Position numbers and translations under genes: made by a program
Source of the DNA: a virus
Virus record (IMG/VR): IMGVR_UViG_3300036820_000057
Location: 1-34,183 of that record
DNA length: 34,183 nucleotides
Strand: one strand, 5' to 3'
Part shown: positions 29,183 to 34,183 of the stretch, in pieces
How the letters are laid out: each line of letters begins with the position of its first letter
Numbering within the stretch: the first letter of the stretch is position 1
The notes under the pieces: model-generated
Seen by the model: the letters and a program-made list of their open reading frames with translations, nothing else
The model's database searches: none
Told to the model about the DNA's origin: nothing

Positions 29183-29670
29183 TGGGCACGGCCTCTATGT
29201 TCCTTCCCGGCGATACGCAGACCGCCCTGCAGGCGCTGCTCCGCGATCAACTGCCCAACGTCAACGTAGGATCGGTCGGCGACCTGAGCACCGATCAGGA
29301 CGGCGAGCTGGTTTTCGATCCGCCCTGCGCGCGGACGTTCTTCGCGGGCACGGATTACGGCGAGACGCACGATAACGTCGCCCAGTTCTACGACGAAGCA
29401 TCGCACGAGATCGACATCTGGTGCGCGGCCGAGAATCTGTCGTCGCTCGAAGCGCAGCGGCGCGACACCCTGATTCTGGTGGGGAAGATCCTGCCCGTGC
29501 TGGCCGGCGCTGAGCTTATGCTGCGCGACGGCACCACAACGCAACCGGTGCGCCTCAGGGGCATCGTGGGCACGCTGCAGGGCAGGCAGGGCGCGCCGGT
29601 GAACACCGTGTACACGATCAAGGTGCAGGTGCCGGGAATCGCGCAATTCCCGCCGCAAACGGGCGAGTGA
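29182..29670 (+). CDS. Tail terminator-type protein (Mu gp37/DUF1834-like)
   Basis: 162 residues. The ATG shares a base with the previous stop. The beta-rich body (LLRDQLPNVNVGSVGD, EIDIWCAAENLSSLEAQRRD, TLILVGKILPVLA) ends in VNTVYTIKVQVPGIAQFPP. The pattern and order after the G-like gene match DUF1834, thought to cap the tail tube. Family assignment is by order and gross pattern. Confidence 0.7.
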   Translation: MGTASMFLPGDTQTALQALLRDQLPNVNVGSVGDLSTDQDGELVFDPPCARTFFAGTDYGETHDNVAQFYDEASHEIDIWCAAENLSSLEAQRRDTLILVGKILPVLAGAELMLRDGTTTQPVRLRGIVGTLQGRQGAPVNTVYTIKVQVPGIAQFPPQTGE

Positions 29671-29693
29671 AGAGGAAGGGCCGGAGAAAAACT

Positions 29694-29975
29694 ATGAGCA
29701 GAGCACGTCCCGATTTCGCAACCATTCAACTCACGGACGCCGGCAGGCGCATGGCCGGTGAGCACGGCGTGATTGGCTGGGCGAATGGACGCCGCCACTT
29801 TACGTTCACCGCCGGCGAGGCGCAGGAAGTGGAGCGCAGTTTCGAGTGGAATCACCTGCTGCGTCACGAAATGTTTGAAGGGCAACCCATTCTGGAAGAG
29901 GTTCGCGAAGAAGAGGGAGAGTTGCCCCAGGCGCTCAAGGCCCTCATCGATGCCGAGCCGGGAGAAGGTGACTGA
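29694..29975 (+). CDS. Small protein before the tail tube gene
   Basis: 93 residues from ATG 29694 with GGAG 8 bases upstream. A GTG at 29667 would extend it by 9 basic residues and overlap the previous stop. The basic beta-rich half (HGVIGWANGRRHFTFTAGEA) precedes an acidic helical end (EVREEEGELPQALKALIDAE). Similar in size and position to Mu gp38. Not recognised beyond that. TGATG overlap with the next gene. Confidence 0.6.
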   Translation: MSRARPDFATIQLTDAGRRMAGEHGVIGWANGRRHFTFTAGEAQEVERSFEWNHLLRHEMFEGQPILEEVREEEGELPQALKALIDAEPGEGD

Positions 29976-30988
29976 TGGCTGGACCGTATAATTTCGAATC
30001 CCAGAAAGTATCCGCGCGCAATCTGGTGCTGACCGCCAACAAACAGGCCGCCGCGGGCACCGCCGTCGCGTCGGCGGACATGCTGCGCCGCCAGAAGTTC
30101 GACGGCTCGTCGGTGTTCGAGCTGAAGCAGACGCGCTATAGCGACAAGAACCTTTCCGGCAAGGGCACTGAGTTTGCCACGCAGGGACTTCTGACCGCGT
30201 GGGATACTTCAGGCGGCTTCAAGGGTGATCTCGACGACTACATGGCGGGCTGGATCCTCGCCTTCCTGATGGGCAAAGATGTGATCACGGGCGCCGGCCC
30301 GTACACGCACACCATCAGCTTCGACGAGACCACCACGCAGGCGCCGATGACGTCGATCTACCTGGCCGACACCAACGACGTGCTGTGGACGCTGATCGAC
30401 ATGGGCGTCGTGGATGTGACCCTCACCATTCCCGCGCACGGGCCGCTCACGTTCGAAATCAACTTCGTCGGGACGGGCCACTACACCTACGGCGTCATCA
30501 CGTCGCTGCCGGCGCTGCCCGCTTCGTATGCTTACCTGCTCGGTTCAGACTGCGTGTTCTCGATCGGCGCGAGCGGCGCCACGGTGGCAAAGATCGGCCG
30601 CCACATGTCGACGACGATCAAGATCTCGACCGGCGCCGTGAGCCACACCGCGCCCGGCCTGGGACTTTACGGCGCGTTCATCCGCACCGGACTGCGCAAG
30701 GTGAGCTTCCAGACCACCATCGCGGCGACCAGCACCGACGATGTGTTCACGCTGCTGCGCGGCAACACGCTGCAGGAAGTGAACTGGACAACGACTTCCG
30801 GCGCATCTTCGCTGGCGCTCGATATGCCGAACGTCTACCTGAAGGCCGCGAAGGTCGGCACCACGGGCAATATGGTGGTCTGGCAGATTCAGGCCGACGA
30901 GATGTCGATTCTGAACGTGGGCGGCGCGGGCGTCCTGAATGCCACCGTCATCAACACGCAGGCTACGGCTTACCTGGTCGGCGCGTAA
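29975..30988 (+). CDS. Major tail tube protein (siphovirus type)
   Basis: 337 residues. LVLTANKQAAAGTAVASADM near the start, a central block FKGDLDDYMAGWILAFLMGK with TGAGPYTHTISF, and beta-rich repeats (YLADTNDVLWTLIDMGVVDV, TFEINFVGTGHYTYG, SFQTTIAATSTDDVFTLLRG) match the phage tail tube superfamily found in non-contractile tails. No sheath gene is seen. Its place before chaperone-like and tape-measure genes fits. A strong terminator follows. Confidence 0.82.
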   Translation: MAGPYNFESQKVSARNLVLTANKQAAAGTAVASADMLRRQKFDGSSVFELKQTRYSDKNLSGKGTEFATQGLLTAWDTSGGFKGDLDDYMAGWILAFLMGKDVITGAGPYTHTISFDETTTQAPMTSIYLADTNDVLWTLIDMGVVDVTLTIPAHGPLTFEINFVGTGHYTYGVITSLPALPASYAYLLGSDCVFSIGASGATVAKIGRHMSTTIKISTGAVSHTAPGLGLYGAFIRTGLRKVSFQTTIAATSTDDVFTLLRGNTLQEVNWTTTSGASSLALDMPNVYLKAAKVGTTGNMVVWQIQADEMSILNVGGAGVLNATVINTQATAYLVGA

Positions 30989-30999
30989 AAGTTCTCCTT

Positions 31000-31033
31000 C
31001 CGGAGCGCTGCGGATTTGGCGCTCCGGTTTTTT
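31000..31033 (+). terminator. Intrinsic terminator after the tail tube gene
   Basis: CCGGAGCGC (31000-31008) pairs perfectly with GCGCTCCGG (31019-31027) around a 10-base loop, followed directly by TTTTTT (31028-31033). It starts 12 bases after the tail tube stop. The best rho-independent terminator in the window. It would lower expression of the chaperone and tape-measure genes relative to the tube. Confidence 0.9.
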
Positions 31034-31156
31034 GCAGTACATGGCTGCGTGCTACGGCGGCCATTTCGAAGCAACGCACGGCTACGCGGGCTTCGGGCGG
31101 TGCAGGGTTCTCCACCCTGGGAATGCAACAAAAATCCCACACAAAGGAAAACCCTC
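31034..31156. other. Gap between the terminator and the tail chaperone gene
   Basis: 123 bases. An open frame runs through it but has no ribosome-binding site; the clear start is ATG 31157. CAGGGT (31103-31108) and ACCCTG (31114-31119) form a small hairpin. An internal promoter might exist but no sigma-70 pair is evident. Confidence 0.4.
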
Positions 31157-31906
31157 ATGTCTGAAGGTGTAATGGAATCGAACGTCGGCTCACCCGGTCC
31201 GCAGAAGGAACGCGGCAACTTCAACTTCATCGATCTCGCGCTGCCGCGCAAGATCGTGATCCGGCAGGGCGCGAACTGCGTTGCCCACCTCATCAAGCCC
31301 GTTCCGCAGGGCGCGTGGTTCAAGTACTTCGACGGCATCGTGTCGACGGCGGAGCGCGAAGGCAAAGAAATTGTGCAGCGCATCGACGCCAGCAGCGCCG
31401 GCGTGGCGTTGGTCGACGAGATGCTGGCCCGCGACAGTGGGTCCACGGCTGTTCCGTTTGCGCACAAGCTGGCGCTGGCGAACGTGCTGACTTCCGCGTA
31501 TGCACCGCCGAAGAATGATGCGGACGATCTCTCGCCCGAAGCCGTGCGCCTGCATTGCATCTGGTCCGCGGGCGACGGCGACGCGATGCGCCGCTACAGG
31601 AATCTGGTGCACTGGTTTGAGACGCCCACCGCCGAGCAGAACCGGCGGTACCGCCGCGACGACAGCCGCTCGCAGATTGTCAGCGGCTCGCGCAAAGGCA
31701 CGACGGTTTTCCACGGCGCGCAGCGCACGCTGGCCGCGCTCTACGACGAGCTGATCATGGACGTAGGCGGATACGCGGTGAACGGCGTTGCGCTTGAGGG
31801 GCGCGAGGAAATCGCGCGGCACATGGACGCTTATCACAAGGTGGCAGCGGCGGCGCAGCTCTTTGCGCCGGCCGAGATCGAGATCGAAGAGGAAGAAGAA
31901 GAGTAG
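31157..31906 (+). CDS. Tail assembly chaperone-like protein
   Basis: 249 residues from ATG 31157 with AAGGA 8 bases upstream. Features are NFNFIDLALPRKIVIRQGAN, VPQGAWFKYFDGIVSTAERE, a helical middle (FAHKLALANVLTSAY, DAMRRYRNLVHWFETPTAEQ) and an acidic tail (EIEIEEEEEE). Position between tube and tape measure is that of the G-type chaperone that coats the tape measure. No frameshift site was seen. The next gene is in the same frame, directly after the TAG stop. Confidence 0.6.
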   Translation: MSEGVMESNVGSPGPQKERGNFNFIDLALPRKIVIRQGANCVAHLIKPVPQGAWFKYFDGIVSTAEREGKEIVQRIDASSAGVALVDEMLARDSGSTAVPFAHKLALANVLTSAYAPPKNDADDLSPEAVRLHCIWSAGDGDAMRRYRNLVHWFETPTAEQNRRYRRDDSRSQIVSGSRKGTTVFHGAQRTLAALYDELIMDVGGYAVNGVALEGREEIARHMDAYHKVAAAAQLFAPAEIEIEEEEEE

Positions 31907-32302
31907 ATGGCGATCGACGTCACACGCGACGGGGAAGGGTTGCGCATCGCGCTCGGCGAAATGCTGGAGCGGGGCTTTGCCCAGTCGCGGATCTCGCGAT
32001 CGCTCGACGATGCGGACGACGGCGGCGAACGGGCCTTCGGCTCGCTGCCGCCGCTTACGCTTTCGCCCGGCTACTACAAGCGCGCGGAGTACCTGCTGTG
32101 GCTGGATAAGTGCAAAAACGCCGGATTGGCGATGGGCGGATTCACGATGGCCGAGGCGGATGGATTGATGGCGGTGGCTGAGGCGCGCGGGCAGTTCGAA
32201 CGCAACCATCCGCCGTGCGGCATTTGCGGCGCGCTGCAGGAAACTCCATTCGCCACGAGCTGCTGCAAGTGCGGCACGGAATTTGTGCGGAGGGTCGCTT
32301 AG
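31907..32302 (+). CDS. Zinc-ribbon protein between chaperone and tape measure (T-like position)
   Basis: 131 residues. The N-terminus (EGLRIALGEMLERGFAQSRI) is helical. A conserved-looking middle (LSPGYYKRAEYLLWLDKCKN) is followed by a C-terminal zinc ribbon with C104-x2-C107 and C119-x2-C122 (CGIC ... CCKC). It occupies the slot of the T half of a G-T chaperone, but starts at its own ATG right after an in-frame TAG. It ends in TAG directly followed by the tape-measure ATG. Confidence 0.6.
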   Translation: MAIDVTRDGEGLRIALGEMLERGFAQSRISRSLDDADDGGERAFGSLPPLTLSPGYYKRAEYLLWLDKCKNAGLAMGGFTMAEADGLMAVAEARGQFERNHPPCGICGALQETPFATSCCKCGTEFVRRVA

Positions 32303-34183
32303 ATGGGTGGCCAGACTGTACAGATCACGATCAACGTCACCGACGCGAACGCATCGCAGGCGGTCGAGCAGATCGTCACGCAGCTCAACGCGCTCGGGCC
32401 TGCGGGCCACGCAGCGGGCGCGGAAGCCGGCGCTGGTCTGGACGAGGTGGGCGAACACGCTCTCAGCGCAAAGGAGCAGGTGCGGCTGCTGAGCGAGGAG
32501 ATGGGCATTCACGTTCCGCGCGCCATGCAGAGCGTGATCGCCCAGAGCCAGATGCTGACGACGGTGATCGGCGCGATCGCGCCGGCTATGATAGCGATCG
32601 GCGGCGTCGACATCCTGATGCACATGGGTGAAGCGGTTTATAACGGCGTCGAGAAGTACATCATGCTCCGAGACGCGATCGCTGATTCGAATTCTGCGAT
32701 AACAAAGTACGGCGAATCGGCTGAGGCAGCGATGAATCGGGCCGCCGCCGCGACCGAGGACTATATCCGGAGGACGCAAGGAGCGGCGGCCGCCGATCAA
32801 GCTCATTTAAATAGATACGAGGGCACGGCCGTTCCCATCTCGCTCTATAGCGATCCGAAATTTCAGAATCTCCCGGACGCAATGAAGGGGAATTTTGAAA
32901 AGATCAGCGGCGAGTCGGTGATGCCCAAAGATCTCGACGCGACGATCCAGAAACTGAAGGAGTACGAAGAACAGCAGGAAAAAATTCTCGCGACGATGCA
33001 GGCCGCGAAGTCTCCCGCGGTACTCGGTGGTCAGTATAGTGTGCCCCAACTGCGGCAGATGGGCGAACAGGAGCAAGTAGTAGACGCAGGGAGGACGGTC
33101 ATCGATGTTCTGACAAAACAGCAGGACGACTACGCAAAGGAGGTCCGGGACCAACAACAGAAAATAGCGGACGACAATAAGGAGAAAGCGGACGAAGCAA
33201 TCGCAAAAGCGAAGGAAAAGACCGACGCCATTCTTGCGCTCGAAACCAGCGCGCGCAACGCGCAACTCTCCGGAGACGCGCTGCTCGAAGCGCAGCGCGA
33301 GCAGGCCATCGACAGCTTTGTGAGTAAGTACGGTCAATCGCGCGCGGCCATTCTTGCGATCGATACCGAGTACATACAGAAAGAGGCTTCGCTCTGGAAA
33401 CAGCAATCGGAAGAGGCTGACAAAGCGATGCGCGCCGCACAGCAGGGCGCGGATCAGCAGGCCCACACTGGCAGCGGAAGCATTCAGTTTGAATTAGATC
33501 AGAGCCTGCGCGATGTCAGCCAAAAACAGTCGAACGGGATGCAGCCTGGATACGCCAACGATGAGCGCGACGCGGCCTATCAGACAGCGAACACAAAGAT
33601 TCTGGCTGCGCAAACGGAGTTCGAAAATCAGATGGCGCAGATCGGCCAGCACGGCGACGCCCAGCAGATCGAGGGTTACGCGCGAATCGCGAGCGAAGCC
33701 GACAAGTCCCTGAAGCAGATCACCGACGCATGGACCAGGTACGAAGATTCCGTGCGCGGGAGCGCTGGCCTCACCGTCGATGAGGAGCAAAAGAAAAACG
33801 CCGCAATTTCAGCTCTCGACCAAAACGCGTTGCGGGAAATGGAGCAGCTCCACCAGCGCACGATGGAGCAAATCGGAAAGGACGAAGAGCAGGCTGCGCG
33901 TTATTCGCTTGCGGAGTGGCAGCAGGCGCAGCTCCGAATCATAGACGAGTACCAGGATCGCGTGCAGCACATTCAGGATCTCGAGAAACAGCAGGACGCG
34001 GCTCTTAATGCCGACATGCAGGCGCACGCGGCCAACTTTGCCGCAGACCAGCAAGCCGAAGTGATGGCCGCACAGGACGCGAATGCGCAGATGGTTGCCG
34101 CGCGCCAGCAAATGAACGCCGAACTCCAGCAGAGCGACGAAGAGACGCGCGACAAACTGGCGCAGGGCCTGCAGAGCATGTTC
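32303..34183 (+). CDS. Tail tape measure protein, partial (runs off the right edge)
   Basis: 627 codons are open to the window end. The N-terminus MGGQTVQITINVTDANASQA then VEQIVTQLNALG is typical of tape measures. A hydrophobic segment (LTTVIGAIAPAMIAIGGVDI) lies near residues 85-105. The rest is a Gln/Ala/Glu-rich coiled coil with repeated QQ and EQ pairs (RDQQQKIADDNKEKADEAIA; LEKQQDAALNADMQAHAANF). Codons here are slightly more A-rich than in head genes. It sets tail length and enters the host cell. Confidence 0.8.
   Translation, partial: MGGQTVQITINVTDANASQAVEQIVTQLNALGPAGHAAGAEAGAGLDEVGEHALSAKEQVRLLSEEMGIHVPRAMQSVIAQSQMLTTVIGAIAPAMIAIGGVDILMHMGEAVYNGVEKYIMLRDAIADSNSAITKYGESAEAAMNRAAAATEDYIRRTQGAAAADQAHLNRYEGTAVPISLYSDPKFQNLPDAMKGNFEKISGESVMPKDLDATIQKLKEYEEQQEKILATMQAAKSPAVLGGQYSVPQLRQMGEQEQVVDAGRTVIDVLTKQQDDYAKEVRDQQQKIADDNKEKADEAIAKAKEKTDAILALETSARNAQLSGDALLEAQREQAIDSFVSKYGQSRAAILAIDTEYIQKEASLWKQQSEEADKAMRAAQQGADQQAHTGSGSIQFELDQSLRDVSQKQSNGMQPGYANDERDAAYQTANTKILAAQTEFENQMAQIGQHGDAQQIEGYARIASEADKSLKQITDAWTRYEDSVRGSAGLTVDEEQKKNAAISALDQNALREMEQLHQRTMEQIGKDEEQAARYSLAEWQQAQLRIIDEYQDRVQHIQDLEKQQDAALNADMQAHAANFAADQQAEVMAAQDANAQMVAARQQMNAELQQSDEETRDKLAQGLQSMF

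Noticed and set aside
31190-32806. Long open frame on the minus strand (about 538 codons) opposite the tail genes
   Set aside because: It is antisense to well-supported, coupled plus-strand genes. Its translation is rich in Arg, His and Ala without any family pattern, as expected for the shadow of a GC-rich gene.

Overview
The window looks like the central part of a Mu-like (transposable) phage or prophage with a siphovirus-type tail. The two arms are transcribed away from a switch region near 14.3 kb. The phage type is supported by a DDE transposase followed by a MuB-like AAA ATPase, and by a Mu-order head block: DUF3486 small terminase, gp28-like large terminase, DUF935 portal, F-like head protein, I-like protease/scaffold, major capsid, DUF1320 and G-like proteins. 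A tail-tube protein, not a sheath, follows the head genes, so the tail is probably non-contractile. The DNA is GC-rich by eye. The fibre-like secreted proteins and the receiver-domain sequence recall Acidobacteriota, but this host guess is low confidence.

Minus strand, 14274 down to 1: one nearly gapless operon of about 30 genes, most joined by ATGA, GTGA or TGATG overlaps. It starts with two related small helix-turn-helix proteins, then a conserved accessory protein, the transposase and its ATPase. A long accessory stretch follows (about 10.3 to 4.2 kb) of mostly unrecognised small proteins, at least eight of which carry Cys/His clusters like zinc knuckles. The same stretch has a one-helix membrane peptide, a stand-alone CheY-like receiver lacking its phospho-acceptor Asp, and several DNA-binding candidates. 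A GemA-like protein and a double excisionase-like regulator come next. The operon ends in three fibre-like genes, two of them with apparent signal peptides and one with a collagen-like stretch. The last runs off the left edge.

Switch region, 14275-14358: it holds nested inverted repeats and a good leftward promoter (TTGACA, 17 bases, TATCGT), overlapped by likely repressor operators. The repressor gene starts at once on the plus strand.

Plus strand, 14359 to the right edge: repressor, then an unknown 92-residue protein and a 205-residue lipoprotein (probable lysogenic-conversion genes). The lysis region has a GH73-type glucosaminidase, membrane and lipoprotein genes, and a spanin-like overlap. 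After a hairpin-rich gap come an HTH protein, two holin-like membrane proteins and a winged-helix protein. Packaging and head genes, connectors, tail tube, tail chaperone-like proteins and the start of the tape measure then follow. Most gaps between late genes hold strong hairpins. The clearest intrinsic terminator follows the tail tube gene. No tRNA, rRNA, CRISPR array or insertion sequence was seen, and neither prophage end is recognisable in the window.
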